Below are positions 45,043 through 55,428 of a DNA stretch of 64,000 nt, piece by piece. A program made the position numbers and the translations under genes. Numbering within the stretch: position 1 is the first letter of the stretch; the number at the start of each line of letters is the position of its first letter. The stretch spans positions 47,869,943-47,933,942 of the forward strand of contig OY992537.1 in NCBI GenBank assembly GCA_963921195.1. The letters are read 5' to 3'. This DNA comes from Pegoplata infirma. Its lineage: Eukaryota; Arthropoda; Insecta; Diptera; Anthomyiidae. The notes under the pieces are model-generated. The model did not search any database. It saw only the letters and a list, made by a program, of their open reading frames with translations, and had not been told where the DNA came from.

Positions 45043-45710
45043 TACACTCTAAAAAAACGTATGTAAACTTACTATTATAAATTGGGTAAATTTTTGTTGA
45101 ATAGTACGCATTTTGTGTTAATAAAAAAAAATACTTTTAAACCAATTAAACACAGCAAATTATAAATATTATCCGTTAATTCAAATATTTTACATACAAA
45201 TGTGTAAATAAAATTGTCAACCAACATACACACATGTTAAATAACTAAAACGCCAGACAAAAGCATAAAGGGTTTGTTAGTCTAGATGTATGATGAGGTA
45301 AATGTATGATGAGGTATAGTAAGATGAGGTAGGATTTTAGTGGTGTTAGTTTTCACGTAAAATCGTGTCAGCTGTTTTTTATTTTAATGTATTTTTTTTT
45401 GTTTAAATTTATTGTAAATGTCTTAATTAAATTAATTATCTATTTTTTTTGTTCAAATAAAAGCTGAAAATTCTTTAATTTTTTTATTTCGAACAAAAAA
45501 ATGTGTTTGTTTACTTTTTTTGTATTTATTTTATCAGCTGTGTATGTGAGGTGGAGCAGTAAAGTAAGAAAATTCTATTTTCTACAGAAAACTACCTCAC
45601 CTCATTATACCTCACATCAAAACAAACCACTTATATGTTCTCACCATAAAGCAGAAGTAATCAGCTGACACCTCAATATACTACACCTCTAAACTAATTA
45701 TGCCTTAAGA

Positions 45711-45800
45711 CTCCGTAGCGTAGTGGTTAACAAGTGTACTTTCAAATCGGAAGGTGGCAAGTTTGATGCTTGCTGGCGCCGAATGTTTTTTTTTTTTTGT
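45711..45800 (+). ncRNA. tRNA-like sequence inside family E
   Basis: TAGCGTAGTGG is a perfect A box. GCAAG-TTTGATG-CTTGC forms a perfect 5-bp T arm with a B-box-like loop. Between them CTTT/GAAG can pair as an anticodon stem, but the loop lacks the normal U33. The acceptor stem is poor, and a long T run (Pol III terminator-like) follows at about 45786. It is best called a tRNA-derived pseudogene or SINE-like promoter module. Confidence 0.6.
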
Positions 45801-45834
45801 TATATTTATTCACATCTTTTTTATTTAAATTGAA

Positions 45835-46087
45835 CACTACCCAGGAAAATTTTTTGGAACAAATTCCTGGTTCAATAGATTCTTGAATATATTCTACGGT
45901 AATCAAAACAAAATTTTCTATGTAAAAGTATTTTTCAAAAAAACTACTTGCTCTAAAAGACGATTGCTTTCGGGGCAATTTCAAACAAAAATCATTGATT
46001 CTGGAATATTAAGTAGAACCGGTTGCAGGGTAGTTTGATGCGTTCTGGAACGGATTATTTGGAACAGAAAATTTTTGCTGGGTAGTG
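45835..46087. mobile_element. Small TIR element G, nested in family E
   Basis: CACTACCCAGGAAAATTTTT and AAAATTTTTGCTGGGTAGTG are inverted ends of a 253-bp segment. The interior matches 20319-20520. Non-coding. Confidence 0.65.
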
Positions 46088-46196
46088 GGCAATTTATTCA
46101 ATTTACACGTTCAGTGTAAAATTACCCATTTTATAGTAGGAGTCCAGTTTCCTACAATAAATTGGGTAAATTTCAACAAATTTTGATTAGAGTGTA

Positions 46197-48128
46197 ATTT
46201 TTATACCCTCCACTCTACACTCAAAAAAATACGTTAGTAGATTTACTAATTTTTTTTTGCTAACGCTAGTTAGCTAACTTTTAGCAAATTTTTAGTTGAG
46301 ATTAGCATGTTAGCAAAAAATTCTTGTAAACTTCATTTAGCATATTAGCAATTTTAAACAAACTTTGAACTAATTTCTTTTGCTAAATTTGAAATTGAGT
46401 TGACTACATTTTTACAAGATTTTTTGCTAATATTAGCAAAATATATGGTAAATTTTTTTTTATTTTCAGAAAACTTAAAATGGCGCTATCTCGGAAACTA
46501 AGCCAGATAGAGCAAAATGGAGGCCATTTTTGGTTCTTAGAATCTCCATAGTATCGCCAGTCCTCTTCACATGTGTGGACCCTAATGGGCCCTAACTTTG
46601 GATCCAAAAAAGTTAGCATTCCCGAAAATTTTAAAATGCTCATATCTCGGTAAATATTGCCGACACAACCAAAAGTCCAAAAGCGTTTTTGTAGCTCTCA
46701 ACACGTAGAACAAGACCGCAAAATAGTCAAAAGCTCTCCGAATAATATTTTTGAAGTTATCGAGTTTTTTAATTCTCAAGAGCCCAGTGGTCCCCTATAA
46801 TCACGTATCTCAAAAACTAAGCAAGGTAGAGCGAAACGGACACAAATTTTGGATCAAAAACTATGACGATTTTTAAGGAACCCAACTAGGTCTAGGCCCA
46901 TCGGGGTCTGGACCTATCGGGTCCGAACCCAATGGGGTCCTCAGATGTGTATAAACTAAGTTAAAAAAAAAAAATATTTAGTTAACTAATTATTGGCAAA
47001 ACATTTTTGGTAACTTTAGCAAAAAAATTGTGGGTTCAAAATCAGCAAATTTTTTTGTAGGTTTACAAGCTTTTTTTGCTAACATTACAGGTTTTTTTTT
47101 TTGAGTGTAGTGATAGAGGGTATATATAAGTTTGTCATTCCGTTTGTAACACCTCGAAATATTGGTCTAGGACCCCATAGAGTATATATATTTATGATCC
47201 TCGATCGATTTTAAGTCGATCTAGCGATGTCCGTCCGTCCGTCCGTCCGTCCGTCCGTAGAAAACACGCTAACTTTTGAAAGACTTTACAGAGGCTACTG
47301 AAGTTTGGCATATATGTTTCTCATTTACCTGGTCAGGTTGGTATTGCAATCCAGCCAAATCGGTCCAGTGGTTCAAAAGTTATGAGCAAAAGAGTAAATT
47401 TCGGCAAGGGTGTTTCGTGAATTTACGAGATAAAAATCACGATAACTTTCGAAAGACAATAATGGGACAACTGAAGCTTGGCATATATCTTTGCCGTTCC
47501 CCGGGTCTGGTTGGTATTAAATTTCAGCTCAATTCACCAGTGGTTCAAAAGTTATAAGCAAAACCCTGAATTTCAGATTAGTTTCATCTAAAATGCCACA
47601 TGTTTTAACAAGTTTTAAAAGCATTGGTGGTAACTAAACAATGCTTTTCAAACTTGTTGAATTTTAAAGCAATGCTTTTTAAACCTGTTTAGTTTAAAAA
47701 GCATTGGTAACTTAAAAATTACACTCGAAAAAATTTTACAGTAAAAAAAAATTTTACACTCAAAAAAAAAATTTGCACTCAAAAATCAATTTTCACAAAA
47801 AAAAAATTTCCACAAAAAAAAAATTGTTTTTTTTTTTTAACAAAAATTACAATATTTTGTGTACATACGTACGTGCATTCACTCAGAAATATTTTTACAG
47901 TAAAAAAACATTACACTCGAAAAAAATTTTACACTCAAAAAAAAATTAGTAATTTTTCTTTTTTTTTTAAAAAAAATTACAAAAAAAGATTTTTTTACTC
48001 AAAATAAAATATTTCTAATCAAAATTGTTAATTTTTTCACGTTAGAAAATGTACTACCCTTTAAAAAAAATGCATTGTGGAGGGTATTCATAGATTCGGC
48101 AAAGTCGAATTTAACTTTTCTACTTGTT
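46197..48128 (+). repeat. Mini-me-like repeat (M1) interrupted by family D copy 2
   Basis: ATACCCTCCACTC precedes and GTGATAGAGGGTATATATAA follows the D2 insertion. Then come the core (CGATCGATTTTAAGTCGATC), a pure GTCC array (47227-47259) and a long low-complexity interior. The end is GTGGAGGGTATTC with TTCGGCAAAGTCGAATTTAA. Compare the uninterrupted 2698-2720. Confidence 0.75.
46216..47107. mobile_element. TA-TSD terminal-inverted-repeat element, family D, copy 2
   Basis: Starts CACTCAAAAAAATACGTTAG and ends TTTTTTTTTTTTTGAGTG. TA flanks both sides (46214-46215, 47108-47109). The uninterrupted mini-me-like site at 2706-2720 reads CACTTAGTGATAG, so removing the element and one TA restores it apart from one base. 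The interior matches D1, with GCTAATATTAGC-type palindromes. Non-coding. Confidence 0.85.
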
Positions 48129-48243
48129 TGTCTTTGTATTTGTCTTTTATGTTATTGTAATGCATTATGCATCCAATTATAAATAATGCATTATTTCAAA
48201 CTTTGAAATAATACATAATGTAACCAAATATAAGTCATACATA
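48129..48243. repeat. Small inverted AATGCATTAT repeat
   Basis: TAATGCATTATGCATCC, AATAATGCATTATTTCAAAC and TTTGAAATAATACATAATG form short inverted blocks beside the hAT MITE. Confidence 0.4.
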
Positions 48244-48251
48244 ATTTAATG

Positions 48252-48459
48252 CAGTGGTCGGCATCCATTGCACATGGATCCCGAACACATTCGGTTAATC
48301 ACATGTATTCAACACGAATGTCAACAAAACTCACAACTAAGAGCATAAAAATACAACAACAAGCTGCTTGATGTCGCTTTGTTTAAGAAATATACTAACA
48401 CATGCATATTTATATTCGCACAACAATACATTCATATACTCTCTTTCTGCCGACCACTG
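48252..48459. mobile_element. hAT-type MITE with perfect 8-bp TSD
   Basis: CAGTGGTCGGCA and its inverse TGCCGACCACTG bound 208 bp, and ATTTAATG is duplicated exactly (48244-48251, 48460-48467). CAG-type ends with 8-bp duplications are diagnostic of hAT transposons. No transposase, so non-autonomous. Confidence 0.9.
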
Positions 48460-48599
48460 ATTTAATGTTTAGAAATAAAAAATATGAAATACATTTTTTC
48501 CAAAAATCATGCATTACGTAACAAATTATTAGTAAAGCATTATTTTCACTTTAAAATAATACGTTGTTGAACAAATGTTTGGTAAGACATCCTAAAATA

Positions 48600-48930
48600 A
48601 TTCTACAAATAAGGTATATACATTACCTGGTAATGTGTTATATAATCACCACCCATTACCAAACTTTTACTGGGATCTGCTTTAAACAGGATGTTTCTTA
48701 AAAAATTCGGATACTTATAAGGATATAACCAAAAAAAGGACATTTTAAACTCCTTATAATGTCCTAATGGTACCCTTGATCGTATCATCTCCGGATTTCT
48801 GGCAAGAGTTAAGTAATTTTATTGGGAATTTGAATAAAAAAATATTAAAAACTTAATGCATTTGTCTGTTTTGAGAGCTTGGTCCATAAAAAATTAAAAT
48901 GCCTATATCTCGAGAAGGCGATTTGACACA
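48600..48930 (+). repeat. Repeat J, copy 1
   Basis: CTGCTTTAAACAGGATGTTT, AATTCGGATACTTATAAGGA, TAATGTCCTAATGG and CCTATATCTCGAGAAGGCGA match 62900-63180, which lies inside the hAT-like element 62413-63620. This is probably a fragment of the same family. Confidence 0.6.
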
Positions 48931-48959
48931 AATTTTCAGATGGCAGATCACTACTGTAT

Positions 48960-49130
48960 ATTAGTGGTATTATCCAAGTTACAAATTGAAGTTACAAAGC
49001 TTTTTGGTTTTAAGAAAATGAAAACAGTAATTCTTATTTTCTTTTTTTTTAGTCGGTAGCTTATATAGTCAAACTGAGCTGGCGTCCTGCACCGTTTTTA
49101 AAATTAGACACCAGCCTAAAAACATTATTA
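48960..49130 (+). repeat. Repeat K, copy 1
   Basis: TTGGTTTTAAGAAAATGAAA, TTATATAGTCAAACTGAG and AGACACCAGCCTAAAAACAT match 54226-54395. Repeats J, K and H stand in a row here, but K and H also occur separately. Confidence 0.65.
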
Positions 49131-49139
49131 TATTAAAAT

Positions 49140-49495
49140 TAAATTGTTTTTCTGGGCGCTCTACTAAGAATATAATCTAAAACTTTACCTTTTACATGTT
49201 AAGTGCTTATTACTTTAAGTCTTTAATAGGGTCCTTAAGAAATTTTCTTTATATTTTATTATTTTTCTTATTAAATGGTCCGATTGCTGTGGACACTCTG
49301 TCCGTGCCTTTTATGACTCACATTTACATTGTCAGATGATTTGATAAATTTTTGCTATGATTGTTAAACAGTAACAAGGACACAATTTTTTTATAACTTT
49401 TGTTCTTATTTGTATATAAATATTACAGTAAATAGTATGCCATCATGATTTTATTACGTTTTCTTTACTCACAGTGGCAAACAATAAATAGCACT
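49140..49495 (+). repeat. Repeat H, copy 2
   Basis: Matches 44350-44690, including GTGGACACTCTGTCCGTGCC and CTATGATTGTTAAACAGTAA. No coding frame. Confidence 0.7.
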
Positions 49496-50406
49496 AAAGA
49501 GGTGAAATTAATAAATTGTTGAAACAAAAATTTTTGTAAAATCAAATTTGTTAAAAAGAATTTGGGGAAACATTTTTAGCCGAAAAAAGTTTTCTGATAT
49601 GAAAAAATATTTTGTAGATGGATGAATCAGTTTCCTAATTTTTCATTTTAGCTTACATTTTCAAGGATCGACTTTGAGGTCCTTGACAATATTAGTAAAA
49701 ATTAAAAAAAACTGGTTAAAAAATTTTTTGTTTAAAAAGTTTGGTTAAAAAAATATGTAAAATATAAAATAATGTAAAAAGTGGCAAACAGAAACCAAAG
49801 ATTAAAAAATAACAGCGGACCCTAAGGCCCACAATAAAGTAGAGAACTTGATACTAAAAAGACGCATAAACTTTTTTTACCATTGTCGTTTGGGCTGAAC
49901 CTAATAATTTTTTCTTTGAAAAGATTAAGTTTCCTATTAACTTGCTTGTTGACTGTACTTCATCACTTTAAAATTTCAATCAGTTTTGTTTGTTGAAGAT
50001 ACATCTATATCAGTTTCTAGATTATGAATGTCCATTGGCATTCTTTCTTTCATTACATCTTATTGTTGTTGAGTTTCGAAATGAAAACAAATTCAAATGC
50101 TTTATTTACGAGCTTTTGATTTATTTGATTTTTATGTTATTATTCTATTCTTTTCTATTTTTTTTTTGAATTTTTATTATAATTCCTGATGTTGGACAAG
50201 TGGATTTTTATGTCATATTTTCAAGTATTATGTTTTCTCTAGTTAAAATATGTTAAATTTATTCATAGGATTGTCATAAAACTTCAATTATTTACTTTAG
50301 TTTAATGACCCAAAATTACGATAAGTTGTAGTCAATATTTATTTATTTGAAGATATGTATGTAAATACAAAAATAATGATATAATCGATCTAAACGAATC
50401 TTAAGG
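49496..50406. other. Gene-free AT-rich stretch
   Basis: No supported gene or repeat termini. Confidence 0.45.
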
Positions 50407-50851
50407 TGGTATGATACTTGCTAGTTTCTGCATTGGATTTTTTTAGGATTGATCGAATGAAAGAACAAATGCGAGAAAGAACAAGAAATACAATAAAATA
50501 AAAACAAAACAAAAAAAACAATATTGCCAACTTTTATTTTGAAAATAACTCGCCCAAAATAACTAAAAAACGCTCAAAACAAATGTAAAATGGCTTCATT
50601 CGAGCAAAAACTAATAAAATTGGCAACACTGTTAACATTTTATTCTGGAAATGTGAATTTCAAGTTGAAAATTTTTATATTATTTTTGACAGTCACTGCA
50701 AAATTATCGATAACACACGCGTATTTTTTGACCTTTGAAGTTTTTTTCATGATATTGTCATACTCTTTACGCATGGTCAGTTTTCCTATGAAAATATATT
50801 TGCACTGTTCTCCAAAATATAAAAAATACAAAAACTAGCAAGTATCATAAG
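50407..50851. mobile_element. MITE-like element with TATGATACTTGCTAGTTT ends
   Basis: TATGATACTTGCTAGTTT near the left end is inverted at the right end (AAACTAGCAAGTATCATA). The 445-bp body is non-coding; the open frames in it run antiparallel to each other through the same AT-rich sequence. The target duplication is not resolved. Confidence 0.65.
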
Positions 50852-51805
50852 ACTTTTAGAAAACTACTCAACCTTAAAAAAAGAAAAATTTGAAGAAACA
50901 ATTTTCAAACATCAATTAACAGTATTAACCCTTATCAACAAATCCATTGATTTTCATAAATCTAACATTTACAAAAACCGGTTTCAAGTTTTAAGTAAAA
51001 GAGCCCGCGAGGTTTGTACACTAAAAATGTCTCAGAATCTTATATTTTCTATGTAGGAAGAATTTCTGCTATAGTAAAATTCTCAGATTGAGACTTCTTT
51101 TTATAAAAAATGTGTTAGAATCTGGACTTAGAAGGCGTGGCTAAATATTAAAAACTGAGATGCCTTGGTTAAATATTTATCAATTTTTAACGGAATTCAT
51201 CATAATCACAAAAATTTTAATTCCTGTGCATTTTTTTTATGGGCTGTCGATTAAAAATTTTTATTTTGAAAATTTTTTAGAACCCGTTCCGAAATTTACG
51301 ATTTTTTTTAAATAGCCAATTAAATTAAAAAATTGCCTGCGAATTTTGTACTCTTGCCCAAAACATTAAATCATGATAATGTTTTGCGGAAGATTTGGGT
51401 GTACTTGCCAAAGTACAGAGATTGTAATTGATTCGTCTCTCTTTTTTTCCTCTCACGCGAAGTCTGTCTGGGATCGAATGGAAATTTTTGGTTTTTTAAA
51501 GTCATGAAATTTGTACTTTCTTTTTACTTTCAATAATTTTTTTTAACTATATTAAATCACTAACATTTTAAGAACGTAATTTTTATAAATTTGTTTTGTT
51601 TAAAACCATAGAAAAGTGTTAATTTTAAAGAAATCAAAAAGCCTTTTTTTAATTTCCCCTACTTTAAATCCCAGACGCTTGATGTTTGAGTGTTTGAGGT
51701 GCATGCCTACCGCCTGATATTACTTTGCAATTCCATGCAAAACGAATTGAAATATCAGTCGAGGACCCCATTAAAAACCCAAAAGAGCTGTACATTTCGT
51801 AAGTG
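50852..51805. repeat. FB1 left-arm fragment and gene-free sequence
   Basis: Positions 51110-51340 (AAATATTTATCA, TTATGGGCTGTCGATTAAAA, TAGAACCCGTTCCGAAATTT) match the FB1a left arm. Positions 51020-51090 carry two variants of the TCTCAGAATCT unit expanded at 57430-59010. Positions 51745-51800 look like decayed M1. No gene. Confidence 0.55.
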
Positions 51806-52408
51806 AGTGCAAACAAGTGAGAGTGTTAAATTCGGCTGTGCCGAATATTTTATACCCTCCAAATGTAAAAAAAAAAATCAGGGGCGTCTTTTTTTTTGTG
51901 AGGGAGGCGGAGTTGGGGGTTTGGTGGGAGACATTGGGGGACACCTTCCCCTTGCGATAGATGTTAGCAAATGGATTTATTATAATTCTTCCAATTATTT
52001 AATCCAATTAATCATTATTAGAATATATTTTTTATATCCACGCCCACAAAAGGGGCGGGTCAAACTTTTTTTAATTTTTTTTTATCCGCTGGGTCCACAT
52101 GCAATGTTTTGAGCTTTCTCTGACATAAAAATGTTGCATTTGCTTAAAAAAAATACAAAAAACCCTGCAAAAAAATACCGTTTTTCAGAGGTTGGTTTAG
52201 TTCTCCAAGGGGGAACTTTTTTCCCCTTGGTCCGATTTTGCCCATTTCCGAACTTAACCTGCCTAGGAATATAAGACATATTCTTGCCAAACTTCGGAAG
52301 TCTAGCTCTTTTATTTTGGACTGTATCGTGTCCTCTACAGACGGACAGACGGATGGACGGACGGATTGACATCGCTAGAATGTCTTATTTCCATACTGTG
52401 GTTGGAGG

Positions 52409-53338
52409 CAGGGGTGCCAGATGATTTTGATGAAAAATCGGCATATTTTCAAAAAAAAATCGGCATTATCGGCACTTCAATTTAAAAAAATCGGCAAAAA
52501 ATCGGAAAATGAAAAATAACTATTTTAAATACAATAAAACATATATTTATTGACAAAAAATACCAAAATAGAACAATTTAGCATTAAAGAAAAACGATAA
52601 TTAATATGCTAATTAAAACTTTCCAATTCTGCACTAATATTACGTTATATTTTCTAAAAATTCTGAATAACTTGTATTACAAAGTAAAAAGTGTTTTATT
52701 CGCCCTTTAAAATATTATATTTTGAGTAGGTTTATTCTAGCTCGAGGTCATTATTTCCTTTACTAACTAAAACCATAATATTCTCTAGAATAATTTTCAA
52801 GAAAATTATTTTTCTGTTTAAATTTATTTATGTTGGTAATATTTGCAACACTTAATCGACATGTGTTTTGGAATTTTTCAGATTCCATTGTCAAGAACTA
52901 ACAAATAATTCTCGATTTAAGGTAAAAAAAACCCAAAGACATTTCCTAACAGGTTCAATATCTGTTTGTGTTGATATTGACCCAAAAAAACAACTGTTTT
53001 GATCCCTTCGATAAGTGAAAAAAAAATAATGAATATGCTGTGTTTTCTACAGACAGACGGATGGGCATCGTTAGATTGACTTAAAATCGATGGAGGGCCA
53101 TGAGTATGTTCACTTGTGGGGTCCTAGAACGATATTTCATGGTGTTGCAAACGGAATGACAAACTTGTATACATAAATCCTCTTATCAACTAAGGGGTGG
53201 GTATAAAAAGTGATAGTGTTTTTAGAGTTGATCAAAAAATCGGCATTTTAGGAGCAAAAATCGGCAAATCGGCACTTTGATAATTTTGAGGCAAAAAATC
53301 GGCAAAATGCCGATAAATCGGCAAATATGGCAGCCCTG
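52409..53338. mobile_element. hAT-type non-autonomous element with perfect 8-bp TSD
   Basis: CAGGGGTGCCAGAT and the inverse of GGCAGCCCTG bound 930 bp, and GTTGGAGG is duplicated exactly (52401-52408, 53339-53346). Subterminal motifs of the type AAAAATCGGCA crowd both ends, a common transposase-binding layout. It carries a truncated mini-me-like fragment at 53040-53215. No transposase frame. Confidence 0.9.
53040..53215 (-). repeat. Mini-me-like fragment inside the hAT element
   Basis: CAGACAGACGG, TTAAAATCGATGGA, TGGGGTCCTAGAACGATATT and TGCAAACGGAATGACAAAC, ending GGGTGGGTATAAAA, correspond to the M1 GTCY-to-end half. Confidence 0.6.
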
Positions 53339-53360
53339 GTTGGAGGGTATAAAAAGTGTT

Positions 53361-54225
53361 TTTACATTTTGGAGAGTATAAAAGATTCGGCACCAAAGAA
53401 TAAAAACACTCTCACTTGTTTTATGTACATTTGATAAACAAATGGAAAATTTTTATGCGAAAAGCTTAAACTTGGTGAAAAAGTAGTTTTGGTAAAAAAA
53501 AAGATTTTTTTTCACGAAAAACAAAATTATATAAAAAAAAATTTAATGAACCCAAAATTTTTGGTGAAAAAAATTTTTATGAAAAAAATGTTTTTGATGA
53601 AAAGAAATTTTTTTTTATGTAAAAAAAATTGATGAAAAAAAACATGAAAAAAAATATTTGGTGAGTAAAAAATTGATAATAAAAAATTTGATAAAAAAAT
53701 TTGAAAAAAAAAATTGATGAAAAAAAATATGATAAACAAAAAATTTATGAAAAAAAAAATTTGGTGAAAAAAAAATTGATGAAAAAAAAAAAAATTAATG
53801 AAAAAAAAATTTGATGAAAAAACAAAAAAATTTATGAAAAAACAAAAAAAATTGATAAAAAAAAACAACAAAAAAATTTTGATAAAAAAAAAATATTAAT
53901 GAAAAAAAAAAAAAAAAAATTTGATGAAAAAAAATTAAACTTTTTTTCATCAAACTTTTTTTTCACCATTTTTTTTTGTTAATGAAATTTTTTTTTCATC
54001 AAAATTTTATGAAAAAAGAAAAATTTGATGAAAAAAAAGTTTGATCAAAAAAATAAAAACAAATTGATGAAAAAAAAATTTGATGCAAATAAAAATTAAT
54101 GAAAAAAAAGAAAAAAAATTATGATAAAAAAAATTTGATGAAAAAATTTTTTTTTTTTTTTGTTGAAAAATAATAATGTTACTTTTTATTCACCAGCTGG
54201 TGAAAAACGGTTTTATTCACCACGA
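53361..54225. repeat. Repeat N copy 1 with expanded GATGAAAAAAA array
   Basis: GAGAGTATAAAAGATTCGGC begins a segment shared with 60450-60830. It is followed by about 700 bp of irregular (T)GATGAAAAAAAATT units with an inverted patch at 53938-54005, and closes with TTGTTGAAAAATAAT and TTATTCACCA(G/C)CTGGT. The 114-aa F/N-rich reverse open frame (53527-53871) is the array read on the other strand. Confidence 0.7.
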
Positions 54226-54395
54226 GGTGCATTATTATCCCAGTTACAAACCCAAGTTATTAAAATTTTTGGTTTTAAGAAAATGAAAATAGTAATTCTT
54301 GTTTTTTTTTTTCGTTAATTGTTGGCTTATATAGTCAAACTGAGGTGGCGTCCTGCAACTTTTTTAAAATAAGACACCAGCCTAAAAACATTATA
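54226..54395 (+). repeat. Repeat K, copy 2
   Basis: Matches 48960-49130 (TTGGTTTTAAGAAAATGAAA, GGTGGCGTCCTGCA, AGACACCAGCCTAAAAACAT). Confidence 0.65.
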
Positions 54396-55419
54396 AGGTT
54401 AAAAAAATCCAAAATCTTAAGTTTAGAAATTTAAACATAATCGTAGATTATACCGAATTTTGTGAGTTCCAATATTCTCCTCTTCTTTCACAAAATGACA
54501 AAGCCTATTAACAAATCGCCGTATTTAGAGTAATTGGTATACATTTAATGTCACATTGAGTAACAAATTAATTGGATTTATTGTTGTAGAAATAAAATAA
54601 ATATTTGTAGTTCTTGTTTTTGTTTTTATTTTTATTTTTATTTGAAAACCACAATTTTCTATATATATTTGTGGGCCAAATGATTTCTAAATGATTGCTT
54701 TCCTAATTTGATGTGTGTTTTTTTGGTTTGGTTGTGGGTTTTCGGTTATTTTATTGTCTTTCTGGATCATTGTTAAAATTTATACGTCAATATCAATTAT
54801 AGAGTAGTTTTATTTTAGTTATTTTTTATTATAACTCACAAGTAAGGCATTTTATTGCAACAGGTCTAATAAATGGGCTGGAGAAGTAACAATGATTATA
54901 TTTAATATACTACAGTTCAAATTTTTTTGGATACGTTTACCGGAAGCCAGGGTTTTTGAATTGTGGAGTAATGAGTTGTGTTTGAGGTGCTCTATTATAA
55001 GAAACTTAAATGAAAATCGAGGGTTACAAATTTCGAAAAGTTTTTTTGAGACAATTTCCGCTTAAAAAAAATTGGAAAATGTTACTTTAAAAAAATGTAC
55101 ATAAGTTTTTTTGTAAGTTATGATGTGGAATACCTCATATGTATTCAGGAGTAATATTTTTGCAAATTAAATTATGTTGAAAAAAATAAGAATATGAATT
55201 TAAATGAATTTATTGTCGAAACTGGCTATTGAAATTTAATAAATTTTGACTACTTGTTTTTGATTCTGTATCAGTTGTATAAACAATATACTTTAATTGG
55301 CATATTTTTGTTTAATAAATGCTAATTTTATACTTTAACTAAATAAAACTCGAAAAAATTTAATTAAAAAATTCGTAGATTTAATTAAAAAACTAATTAA
55401 ATCAGGACCAATGACCAAT
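54396..55419. other. Gene-free AT-rich stretch
   Basis: No supported gene, RNA or element ends. Confidence 0.45.
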
Positions 55420-55428
55420 ATGCGCATT

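Larger units (their letters stand above)
45045..46194. mobile_element. TA-TSD terminal-inverted-repeat element, family E
   Basis: Starts CACTCTAAAAAAACGTATGT and ends TTTTGATTAGAGTG, with TA on both sides (45043-45044, 46195-46196). Subterminal ATAAATTGGGTAAATTT is near both ends. Inside are inverted GAGGTA/TACCTC blocks, a plus-strand tRNA-like block (45711-45800) and a small nested TIR element (45835-46087). Non-coding. Confidence 0.75.
51806..53360 (-). repeat. Mini-me-like repeat (M1) interrupted by a hAT element
   Basis: Begins AACAAGTGAGAGTGTTAAAT (about 51813) with TTCGGCTGTGCCGAA, has the GTCY array as GACGGACAGACGG (52337 onward), and reaches ATACTGTGGTTGGAGG. The hAT element follows, and the repeat ends GTTGGAGGGTATAAAA. 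The complete copy at 31360-31386 is continuous at this place. Confidence 0.75.

Noticed and set aside
45711..45785. Functional tRNA gene
   Set aside because: Acceptor stem does not pair and the anticodon loop lacks U33. Kept only as a tRNA-derived module.
53527..53871. 114-aa F/N/H-rich frame
   Set aside because: Reverse strand of the GATGAAAAAAA array; pure low complexity.
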